Below are positions 16,054 through 22,983 of a stretch of DNA of 64,000 nucleotides, piece by piece (position 1 is the stretch's first letter; every line of letters begins with the position of its first letter). The stretch lies in assembly GCF_003055625.1 (NCBI RefSeq), contig NZ_CP028811.1, positions 2,294,001-2,358,000 of the forward strand, given 5' to 3'. The notes beneath the pieces were generated by a model, which had not been told where the DNA came from, did not search any database, and saw only the letters and a list, made by a program, of their open reading frames with translations. Source of the DNA: Flavobacterium magnum. Its GTDB lineage: Bacteria > Bacteroidota > Bacteroidia > Flavobacteriales > Flavobacteriaceae. Both the position numbers and the translations under genes were made by a program.

Positions 16054-18795
16054 ATGAACAAGCAGATTTTTGTTTCTTTCCTGAGTATTTTCAGTATTTT
16101 ATTTTGCCGCGCCCAACAAGCAGGAGATCCTGATATTTCTTTTGGTAGTTCAGGCAAAGCTTATGCAGATTTAGGGTTCGCCGACTTTACTGTTATCGAC
16201 CAGGAAATATTAAGCGATGGCAGTATATTATTAGCGGGAAGCAAGGTTAGTATAAACCTGACGCAATCCGATTATGAGGGCTATATTACGAAGCTTGATG
16301 CTAACGGCAATATCGATACCCAATTTAATGGGGGAAACCGTGTGTCAAATACAGATATATTGGGTTTTTCCTGTATGAGGGTACAACCCGATGGAAAAAT
16401 AATCGTTGGAGGAAATACCCAATGGTATGGGATCGCGTTAGCCAGATACAACGAAGATGGTACACTTGATGAAACCTTTGGGATAGGAGGACAGCTGCTT
16501 TATGGAAGTTCCGTTTATGGTAATGTTACTGACATAAAAGTATATGCCGACGGGAGGATTTTAGTAGTTTCTCAGGTTAGTTATAACAATATCAATAATT
16601 TCAGGCTATCGAAATTAAATCCTGACGGTAGCCCTGATACTACTTTTAATAATACCGGTAGCAGGATAGTCGATTATTTTGATTATGAATATGCCTATCG
16701 GCTTGAGATACTTCCCGATGGAAAATTTGTTGTCGGAGGCGAGTATTTTGATTCAAGTACTCACAGCCACATTTGCTTTTATAAATTCAATGAAGATGGT
16801 ACTTCTGATTTTGACTTTGGTATTAACGGCTGCGCATTTTTTTTCAATGCCCCTTTGAATGGCGAGGATTTTTATGCAATGGACATCCAACCGGACAATA
16901 AAATCATTTTTTCTGCCAAGAGAGTAAATTATTCTTCAGCTTCAAAACTAATTACGGGCAGAATCAACACAGATGGTTCAATAGACACCGGGTACGGAAC
17001 TAACGGAATTACTTCTTTTAATACAAACTATGGTTTAGGAAATACAATGGGGGTTTTTGGTTTTACGGGGACGATTAAATGTCTTGATAATGGAGAAATC
17101 CTCCTGAGTACTGATATTTACAATTCAACGACCCAAAATTCCAATGTTATACTGCTTAAATATACTTCAGCCGGACAGCTTGCCACTGCTTTCAATGGTA
17201 TGGGATATCTAAATTTCTCATTCCTTAATTTTAGAGACTTTGCACCAGACTTCGATATCTACGACAATAAAATCTTTCTGGCGGGCCATGCCAGGGGCGG
17301 TAATGCAGGAGAAAAAATTGCGGTCGCGAAATTTAATATGAATGGGGCTATCGACGATACTTTCGCAGCAAATGGAAAGCTGTTTATCACATTTCCTGAA
17401 GCTTCAGGTGATTTTGCCGCCGCTTCCACAGTGCTTCCCGATGGCAAGATAATTACTTGTGGCGGCATACACGGCGACAATGATTTTTACGGGGCATTGG
17501 TTAAATATAATTCAGACGGCAGTATTGATACGACATTTGGAAATTCGGGCAATGTAAAGTTGCTTGACAGGGGAATCATTAAAAATATTGCCGTGCAGCC
17601 TGATGGAAAAATCGTGACATGGAATGCTTCCGACTTTGGGATTTATAATGCGAAATTGTCAAGATTTAATGCCGATGGAACACCCGATAGCTCATTTGCC
17701 TCCTCGGGAAGCTATGCGTTTAACACACGATATATGACTGCCAGTGACATTAAGCTTCAGGCTGACAATAAAATTGTGATTTGCGGTAGGATTGATTCGG
17801 TCGTCAACAACTATGTCCTGGATTGTCATTTCCTCGCGCGATTCAATTCGGACGGTACACCTGACACATCATTCGGGACAGCAGGCAGGGTTGTAATGTG
17901 CGTGGATTTTGACCATAAATCGGAATTCAACCAGTTAATTATCCAGCCAGATGGAAAAATGCTTGTGCTGGGACATGTTGATGGCTTTAATGACAGTCCT
18001 TACACCCGGTCGGAAATAATGAGGTTCAATACAGATGGCACTATTGACAACACTTTTAACGCGGAAATTTCCAATACATCTAACAGCTATATCCAAAAAA
18101 TGCGACTTCTGAACGATGGCAGAATCCTGCTCTTGGGCACCGTATTTGGCAATGGAGAAGACCAGGTTCGGGCTACATTGTCCTGTTTCCACGCTGATGG
18201 ATCGTTGGACACCTCCTTCGGGGAGGATGGCTATGCGCAATATCTGTCGTTTTCAAGAGGATACGATTTCCAAATTTCTTTGGATCATAAAATATATGTA
18301 TTTGGGAGTTTTGACAATGACCAGTCCGACGAATCAGCGTACTTCTCCATTATGCGCTTCACTCCGGAAGGAATGCCTGATATTACATTTAGTACGAACG
18401 GTGCCGTGTTGCTTGATTTACCATGGCATTACAGTTATTATCAGAATGCGCTGACATTGACTGCTGATGGCAAAGCCATGCTTACCGGCGCGGTCTACAA
18501 TCCGGTAAACAATTCGTATGATTTTATGTTGGCGAAATATATTTTGGAGTCTAATCTTTATGTGGAAGATATGAGCGATGGCAAAACACTTTTTTACCCT
18601 AATCCTGCTGTTGATGTTGTGAATTTTACAAAAGATGTAGCTAAGACAGAATTATTTACGATAGATGGAAAAAGGGTGTATTGTCCTTTTTCTGATAATA
18701 AAGCCGATGTTTCACAACTAGTCAAAGGAATATACCTAATGAACTTTGAGACTTCGGATGGTGTGCACCATTCGGCAAAACTGATCAGGAAATAA
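16054..18795 (+). CDS. Secreted delta-60 repeat protein with T9SS sorting domain
   Basis: A 913-residue exported protein. Signal peptide (MNKQIFVSFLSIFSILFCRAQ), then about fourteen repeats of 55-65 residues of the delta-60 type (typical phrases: NPDGSPDTTFNNTG, QPDGKIIVGGN, RYNEDGTLDETFG), which are expected to form a beta-propeller or repeat solenoid. The C-terminal 75 residues (LFYPNPAVDVVNF ... KGIYLMNFETSDGVHHSAKLIRK) are a type A sorting domain for the type IX secretion system, so the protein is secreted or surface attached. It is clearly more AT-rich than its neighbours. Its stop overlaps the end of the convergent NUDIX gene by 11 bases. Confidence 0.9.
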   Translation: MNKQIFVSFLSIFSILFCRAQQAGDPDISFGSSGKAYADLGFADFTVIDQEILSDGSILLAGSKVSINLTQSDYEGYITKLDANGNIDTQFNGGNRVSNTDILGFSCMRVQPDGKIIVGGNTQWYGIALARYNEDGTLDETFGIGGQLLYGSSVYGNVTDIKVYADGRILVVSQVSYNNINNFRLSKLNPDGSPDTTFNNTGSRIVDYFDYEYAYRLEILPDGKFVVGGEYFDSSTHSHICFYKFNEDGTSDFDFGINGCAFFFNAPLNGEDFYAMDIQPDNKIIFSAKRVNYSSASKLITGRINTDGSIDTGYGTNGITSFNTNYGLGNTMGVFGFTGTIKCLDNGEILLSTDIYNSTTQNSNVILLKYTSAGQLATAFNGMGYLNFSFLNFRDFAPDFDIYDNKIFLAGHARGGNAGEKIAVAKFNMNGAIDDTFAANGKLFITFPEASGDFAAASTVLPDGKIITCGGIHGDNDFYGALVKYNSDGSIDTTFGNSGNVKLLDRGIIKNIAVQPDGKIVTWNASDFGIYNAKLSRFNADGTPDSSFASSGSYAFNTRYMTASDIKLQADNKIVICGRIDSVVNNYVLDCHFLARFNSDGTPDTSFGTAGRVVMCVDFDHKSEFNQLIIQPDGKMLVLGHVDGFNDSPYTRSEIMRFNTDGTIDNTFNAEISNTSNSYIQKMRLLNDGRILLLGTVFGNGEDQVRATLSCFHADGSLDTSFGEDGYAQYLSFSRGYDFQISLDHKIYVFGSFDNDQSDESAYFSIMRFTPEGMPDITFSTNGAVLLDLPWHYSYYQNALTLTADGKAMLTGAVYNPVNNSYDFMLAKYILESNLYVEDMSDGKTLFYPNPAVDVVNFTKDVAKTELFTIDGKRVYCPFSDNKADVSQLVKGIYLMNFETSDGVHHSAKLIRK

Positions 18796-19387
18796 CAGGG
18801 GAATTCTCAAACAATAATTTAATATTTTCATAAGAGTTCTTCAAAGCTTCTTCCATTTCTTTAGGGCCAAGCCAGGCAACCTTTTCAATCCCTTCTTCCA
18901 ATTGCGGCAGTAATGGCCCGTCGTAGCTGCTTCGCATCTCAAACCAATGCGTCACCTTGAGTTTATAGCGCCCGTTGCGCTTGAAGATGTGGTAGGTTTT
19001 CTGCAGTTTGTCGGTGATGACCAGCTTGCCCACGCCGGTTTCTTCCTCGACTTCGCGCAACGCGGTATACTCAATTTCCTCTCCTTTTTCGATGCCGCCT
19101 TTGGGTAAGTCCCATTTGCCGTTGCGGAAAATGAATAATACTTCGTTCTTTTTATTGTATACGATTCCGCCGCCCGCCTTTTGTACGGGCATCTTGCTCT
19201 TGAGCGTTTTCAGGATTTCCTTCTCGTCGGGATGGTATAAGTACGCTTTTTCGATTTTATTCTGGAAAATCCTGGTAATAACCTTCTTTATATCAGCGCT
19301 TTCGAGTAAAAATAACTGAAAATCCGTCTCCTTGACGATTTCATTTGTGAGGAAAAGCGGTTTGTCGTTTACAAAAACTTTATACAT
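18785..19387 (-). CDS. NUDIX hydrolase
   Basis: A 200-residue protein: an N-terminal region of about 70 residues (FVNDKPLFLTNEI..., possibly a regulatory or substrate domain) and a NUDIX domain with an intact box (GGIEKGEEIEYTALREVEEE followed by TGV). Flavobacteria often carry this two-part NUDIX gene divergent from pyrE. Substrate unknown. Start ATG 19387 is chosen over an in-frame ATG at 19405, which would lie inside the pyrE reading frame. Its start codon is embedded in the pyrE -7 element, so the two genes must compete for the same DNA. Confidence 0.88.
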   Translation of the reverse strand: MYKVFVNDKPLFLTNEIVKETDFQLFLLESADIKKVITRIFQNKIEKAYLYHPDEKEILKTLKSKMPVQKAGGGIVYNKKNEVLFIFRNGKWDLPKGGIEKGEEIEYTALREVEEETGVGKLVITDKLQKTYHIFKRNGRYKLKVTHWFEMRSSYDGPLLPQLEEGIEKVAWLGPKEMEEALKNSYENIKLLFENSPVIS

Positions 19388-19390
19388 TTG
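19361..19390 (+). promoter_or_regulatory. pyrE promoter, consensus Bacteroidota type
   Basis: TTTG (19361-19364), 18-base spacer, TACATTTG (19383-19390), a perfect match to TTTG-N-TAnnTTTG. The expected transcript start (about 4-7 bases after the -7 word) falls on or next to the pyrE ATG at 19395. It overlaps the first codons of the divergent NUDIX gene. Confidence 0.75.
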
Positions 19391-19394
19391 TAGT

Positions 19395-20042
19395 ATGATT
19401 TTCAATAAAGATACAGCCAGTAAAACTGCCGAATTGCTTTTACAAATAAATGCAATTAAATTGAATCCAGGAAATCCTTTTACATGGGCATCAGGATGGA
19501 AATCCCCGATTTACTGTGACAACAGGATCACGCTGTCTTTCCCGCCGATACGGAATTACCTCAAGGAAGAATTTGCCAAGAATATCGAAAAACAATTCGG
19601 AAAGCCCGACGTGATTGCGGGGGTTGCTACCGGAGCGATCGGCATCGGACTGCTCGTGGCTGAAGCTTTGGCGCTGCCATTCGTTTACGTAAGGCCTGAA
19701 CCGAAAAAGCACGGCCGCCTGAACCAGATTGAGGGGTTCCTGCAAAAGGGACAGAACGTTGTCGTCATTGAAGACCTTATCAGTACCGGGAACAGCAGCC
19801 TGATGGCCGTGGAAGCGTTGAAGGAAGCCGGCGCCAATGTCAAAGGCATGGCCGCCATATTCAGCTATGGTTTTGATGTCGCCAATAAGAATTTCAAGGC
19901 CGCAAATGTAGACCTCTACACCCTGAGCAATTACGAAAGCCTGCTCCCATTGGCCGTGGCAAAAAAATACATTACCGAAGAAGAGGAACAAACCCTGATC
20001 GAATGGCGTGTGAGTCCGTCGACATGGGGCGTGGAAGTATAG
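19395..20042 (+). CDS. pyrE: Orotate phosphoribosyltransferase
   Basis: A 215-residue enzyme of pyrimidine synthesis, making orotidine 5'-phosphate from orotate and PRPP. The PRPP-binding loop is visible at about 122-135 (VVVIEDLISTGNSS), with the catalytic-loop lysines in RPEPKKHGRLNQIEG (about 100-114) and the substrate strand GWKSPIYCDNRITLSFP. The N-terminus MIFNKDTASKTAELLLQ fits flavobacterial PyrE, fixing the start at 19395, directly after the promoter. An SRPBCC gene follows after 91 bases. Confidence 0.95.
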   Translation: MIFNKDTASKTAELLLQINAIKLNPGNPFTWASGWKSPIYCDNRITLSFPPIRNYLKEEFAKNIEKQFGKPDVIAGVATGAIGIGLLVAEALALPFVYVRPEPKKHGRLNQIEGFLQKGQNVVVIEDLISTGNSSLMAVEALKEAGANVKGMAAIFSYGFDVANKNFKAANVDLYTLSNYESLLPLAVAKKYITEEEEQTLIEWRVSPSTWGVEV

Positions 20043-20133
20043 GCACAATTCGCAGGCACAGCGTGAAACGCCGTTTTTCAGCGCCTTGGCGTCGTTAACG
20101 CACAACATTAACCTTTAACCTTAAACACAGAAA

Positions 20134-20526
20134 ATGAATCTCGAAAGCCCGAAAGTTACCGTAGAAAAATCAGCGCAGTATTTATTTGATGCGTTGTCAC
20201 AGGTGAGCAATTACGAAAAACTGATGCCTGACACCATCTCCAAATTTGAAGTGCTTGATGCGGATTCATTCCTGTTCGGATTGAAAGGCATGCCCGAAAT
20301 CAAGTTGCGCATGAAAGACAAGATCCCGACGACTAAAATAGTTTTGGGCGCGGCAAGTGACAAACTTCCGTTTACGCTGACTGCCGCTATTTACTCAGTG
20401 TCAGATTCGGTTTCCGAAGTACAGCTGTTCTTCGAAGGCGAGTTCAATGCGATGATGGCGATGATGGTGAAAGGTCCGATCAGCAAGTTCATAGAGACAC
20501 TGGCCACAAACATGCACAAATTATAA
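20134..20526 (+). CDS. SRPBCC-type (START-like) small protein
   Basis: A 130-residue protein resembling the polyketide-cyclase/START-like fold: an N-terminal strand (KVTVEKSAQYLFDALSQVSNYEKLMPDTI), a beta-rich centre and a long C-terminal helix (ISKFIETLATNMHKL). Such proteins bind hydrophobic ligands, but no ligand can be read here. It follows pyrE in the same direction and is closed by the terminator at 20551, so the two probably share a transcript. Confidence 0.75.
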   Translation: MNLESPKVTVEKSAQYLFDALSQVSNYEKLMPDTISKFEVLDADSFLFGLKGMPEIKLRMKDKIPTTKIVLGAASDKLPFTLTAAIYSVSDSVSEVQLFFEGEFNAMMAMMVKGPISKFIETLATNMHKL

Positions 20527-20550
20527 GGACCGCAATATTGGTTCATATGA

Positions 20551-20576
20551 AAGCACCCATTGTGGGTGCTTTTTTA
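20551..20576 (+). terminator. Intrinsic terminator after the SRPBCC gene
   Basis: AAGCACCC (20551-20558), loop ATTGT, GGGTGCTT (20564-20571), followed by a T run and TTATTTT. Confidence 0.85.
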
Positions 20577-20677
20577 TTTTCCCCGAATCGGAAAGCTATA
20601 AAATTGACCCGTAATACTGTAATTTTTCCTTGAACGTAAAATGGAACTTTACAAAAATCATTTAAAATAAATGCATC

Positions 20678-21127
20678 ATGGAAAATACCAAGACCATCAG
20701 CGTACTGAACGAGCTGATTGAAATCAACAACGACCGCGTAGAAGGTTATGAAACCGCGTCAAAAGAAACAAAAGACAGTGACTTACAGGCACTTTTCGCC
20801 ACGCTGCAGTCGACAAGCCAGGCCAACCTCACAGAATTACGTCAGGAAGTGACACGCCTGGGCGGTAAACCCGAAGAAGGGACGCGCGTTACCGGCAAAT
20901 TCTTCCGTGCCTGGATGGAAGTGAAAGCAGCCCTCACAGGCAATGACCGCCAGTCAGTATTGAACTCATGTGAGTTTGGAGAAGACAAGGCCCTCGAAAC
21001 CTACGAGCATGTGCTGACAAACCATACTGCTGACTTATCAGCCGACCAGATTGCGATGATCAGGAAGCAACAGGCTGCGCTGCAAGGCGAGCATGACAAG
21101 GTGCGCGCACTGCGCGATGCCGCTTAA
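20678..21127 (+). CDS. PA2169-family four-helix-bundle protein (DUF2383)
   Basis: A 149-residue all-helical protein of the DUF2383/PA2169 family, related in fold to ferritin-like bundles. Recognisable stretches are ISVLNELIEINNDRVEGYE, LRQEVTRLGGKPEEG and CEFGEDKALETYEHVL. Family members are usually stress or stationary-phase proteins of unknown activity. It has its own terminator (21134) and is convergent with DUF72. Like DUF892 at 25162 it belongs to the small helical stress proteins grouped around the catalase gene. Confidence 0.85.
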   Translation: MENTKTISVLNELIEINNDRVEGYETASKETKDSDLQALFATLQSTSQANLTELRQEVTRLGGKPEEGTRVTGKFFRAWMEVKAALTGNDRQSVLNSCEFGEDKALETYEHVLTNHTADLSADQIAMIRKQQAALQGEHDKVRALRDAA

Positions 21128-21133
21128 ATAAAT

Positions 21134-21168
21134 AAAAGCCTCCTGATAAAACGGAGGCTTTTTTTTTG
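21134..21168 (+). terminator. Intrinsic terminator after the DUF2383 gene
   Basis: AAAAGCCTCC (21134-21143), loop TGATAAAAC, GGAGGCTTTT (21153-21162), followed by further T residues. The flanking A run makes it potentially bidirectional, serving the convergent DUF72 gene too. Confidence 0.88.
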
Positions 21169-21183
21169 ATTATGTGGAGTATA

Positions 21184-21903
21184 TTACAAGTTGTCGAATG
21201 ACAGTGCATTCCGGATTCCCTCAACGCTGGCGGTGTTGTTAAAATAAACGAATGCCTTTTCCCAATGTTGTTCGAGCAGGTCATGGTGCAGTTGGTGCAA
21301 CGTCGCATCCGCGTACCCCGAATAGAATAATTTCGGGACACCGTGCAGCCTCACGTAGCCTGTATCGGCAGTAGCGACCAGCGTCTCGGGCATCGCGGGG
21401 TAGCTTACGTTGCAAAACACTATGCCTTTTTTTCGAAACGCTTCGTATACCGACTCCTGCCACCAACTGCTATGGCGGAACTCCACCGCATTCGTAAAAC
21501 TATAATCGAGTGCGTCAAGGAGCAGCTGCAACCGCGCTTCGGAATAATGGAATGACGGCGGCAACTGGAATAATATGCACCCGAGTTTTTCCCTGAGCTG
21601 GTTCCGGCAAACCTCATAAAACCCCGACAACTCGCGCGCGCAGTCCACAAACTTCCTGTAATGTGTTACGCCTTTGTACATCTTGACTGAAAAGCGAAAA
21701 CCTTCGGGCGCCTTGGTATACCAGTTCGCCAGGGTCTTCTCCGTAGGAAATTTGTAGAATGTGCCGTTCATTTCATAGGTATTGAAGAACCGGCAATAGT
21801 ACTCAAACCATGCCTTCCTGGGCAAATCTTCGGGATAAAATACACCCTTCCAATTGGCTTCGTTAAACGAGGAGCAGCCGGTGATGATGCTTTTTTTATC
21901 CAT
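21184..21903 (-). CDS. DUF72 (YecE-like) protein
   Basis: A 239-residue TIM-barrel-like protein of the DUF72/YecE family. Family marks are the N-terminal TGCSSFNEANWKGVFYPEDL, YYCRFFNTYEMNGTFYKFP, the GFRFSVKMYKGVTH strand, LGCILFQLPPSF and VEFRHSSWW. Biochemical role unproven. ATG 21903 overlaps the stop of the nei-like gene by eight bases (ATGGATAA), which fixes the start and implies coupled translation with a DNA glycosylase. Confidence 0.87.
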   Translation of the reverse strand: MDKKSIITGCSSFNEANWKGVFYPEDLPRKAWFEYYCRFFNTYEMNGTFYKFPTEKTLANWYTKAPEGFRFSVKMYKGVTHYRKFVDCARELSGFYEVCRNQLREKLGCILFQLPPSFHYSEARLQLLLDALDYSFTNAVEFRHSSWWQESVYEAFRKKGIVFCNVSYPAMPETLVATADTGYVRLHGVPKLFYSGYADATLHQLHHDLLEQHWEKAFVYFNNTASVEGIRNALSFDNL

Positions 21904-22630
21904 GGTGGAGTTTCTGGCATTTGGCGCAGAAAAAACTGCGTCGCTTTCCGGTCCCGGTGTATTTTTTTGCAAACGGCAGGTTACAGCGCTTGCAGGTTTT
22001 TTTGGTGTAGGCCAGCCAGTGTTTTTTCAATTCGGATTTCTTTTTCCATTCAAGGAATTCGAAGCTGTACTGCCGTGCTTCTCTGATGAGTTCGCGCAGC
22101 TTGGCATCCGGGATTGAACCGCAAAGCGACTCAGGGTGAAGCCTTACGCGATACAACACCTCATTTTTGATGATATTCCCTACGCCCGAAAATATGTCCT
22201 GCTCCAGCAACGCGTCACAAATCATTTGCTCAGGTATGGCAGCCAGTTTCTTCTTGGCCAGCCGCGCATTCCAGTTGTCGTTCATCACATCAGCGGTCCA
22301 GTCGTAATGGTCATTGACATCGCCTTCCAGCAGCTTTACGGCACAGGTATAAAAATTGATTTCACCATCGTTGAAGGTAAGTCCGATACGGGGCGCGACA
22401 TCCTTGTGATCGTTAATGCGGTAACTCCCGAACATCAGCAAATGAATGCGTATGCTGAATCCCCGGACACAGATCAGGCAGTGCTTGCCCCAGCTTTTGA
22501 ATGCGGTGATGTGCTGTCCTTCGAGCCGGGACAGGTCAATCCGCGCGGTTCCGTGCGCAGCAGTCACTTTTTCGCCAGTAAACGGCGCAAGCTGTTCTCT
22601 GAGTATGACGATGGTTGGGCCTTCAGGCAT
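21896..22630 (-). CDS. Nei/Fpg-family DNA glycosylase (endonuclease VIII-like)
   Basis: A 244-residue base-excision repair enzyme. The mature N-terminus PEGPTIVILRE supplies the catalytic proline and glutamate (P2, E3). The helix-two-turn-helix region (AIPEQMICDALLEQDIFSGVGNIIKNEVLYRVRLHPES) is complete, and the C-terminal zinc finger has CKRC and CAKC pairs. The sequence PEGP rather than PELPE favours the Nei side of the family, so oxidised pyrimidines are the likely substrates. First gene of a two-gene unit with DUF72; divergent from the catalase leader. Confidence 0.9.
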   Translation of the reverse strand: MPEGPTIVILREQLAPFTGEKVTAAHGTARIDLSRLEGQHITAFKSWGKHCLICVRGFSIRIHLLMFGSYRINDHKDVAPRIGLTFNDGEINFYTCAVKLLEGDVNDHYDWTADVMNDNWNARLAKKKLAAIPEQMICDALLEQDIFSGVGNIIKNEVLYRVRLHPESLCGSIPDAKLRELIREARQYSFEFLEWKKKSELKKHWLAYTKKTCKRCNLPFAKKYTGTGKRRSFFCAKCQKLHHG

Positions 22631-22860
22631 AAGATGGGAAATTGGTTCCGATTAATGGACTAAAGGTATTTCAACCGCTCTCAAGGTATTTTACAGTTTT
22701 GGAATTTGCTGTTGTAACATTGCAGTCCGTGCAGGTGTGTAAGTTGTAACAATAGCCGATAATAAGATAACCCTGTCGCTCAGTCCCGTACTAAATTTAC
22801 AATACCGAACAAGCCGTTCAAACGGCGATCCTCAAAATAAAAAACCGGCAAGCGGAAAGT

Positions 22861-22917
22861 CCGGGTGGCACTGAAGTGAAAATGGTTGATGTAACGGATT
22901 CAACCACCCGGTTTTTT
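22861..22917 (+). terminator. Candidate regulated terminator in the catalase leader
   Basis: CCGGGTGG (22861-22868) pairs with CCACCCGG (22904-22911), directly followed by six T. The loop is long (35 bases) and contains sequence able to form the competing hairpin described for the leader. Confidence 0.5.
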
Positions 22918-22933
22918 CACTTGTTTTGGTTTG

Positions 22934-22960
22934 GCGGCACGAAAGTGCCGCTTTTTTTTT
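22934..22960 (+). terminator. Strong intrinsic terminator 23 bases before the catalase start
   Basis: GCGGCAC (22934-22940), loop GAAA, GTGCCGC (22945-22951), then nine T (22952-22960). The polarity is + strand. Placed ahead of a gene rather than behind one. Confidence 0.85.
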
Positions 22961-22983
22961 AAGCAAACACAACAAATTATATT

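Larger units (their letters stand above)
22640..22983 (+). promoter_or_regulatory. Catalase leader region: candidate attenuator or small RNA
   Basis: No gene fits in this 353-base gap. On the + strand it holds a small hairpin (GCCGTTCAAACGGC, 22813-22826), then two intrinsic terminators one after the other, the second ending only 23 bases before the catalase ATG. Around the first terminator two structures exclude each other. One pairs 22861-22868 with 22904-22911 and leaves a U-run (terminating form). The other pairs 22874-22882 with 22914-22922 and 22883-22889 with 22900-22906, burying the U-run (antiterminating form). A third option pairs 22839-22848 with 22908-22917. No promoter word lies between the last terminator and the ATG. 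Either katE is transcribed through a regulated leader, or a separate small RNA ends here. Confidence 0.5.

Noticed and set aside
16054..18795. CRISPR-like or DNA-level repeats inside the delta-60 gene
   Set aside because: The repetition is at protein level with strongly diverged codons; there are no identical short repeats with regular spacers.
22850..22911. GGAAAGTCCGGG followed later by ACCCGG, resembling the P4 motif of RNase P RNA
   Set aside because: The whole element is under 150 bases before a terminator, whereas RNase P RNA is about 350 or more, and the other conserved regions are missing.
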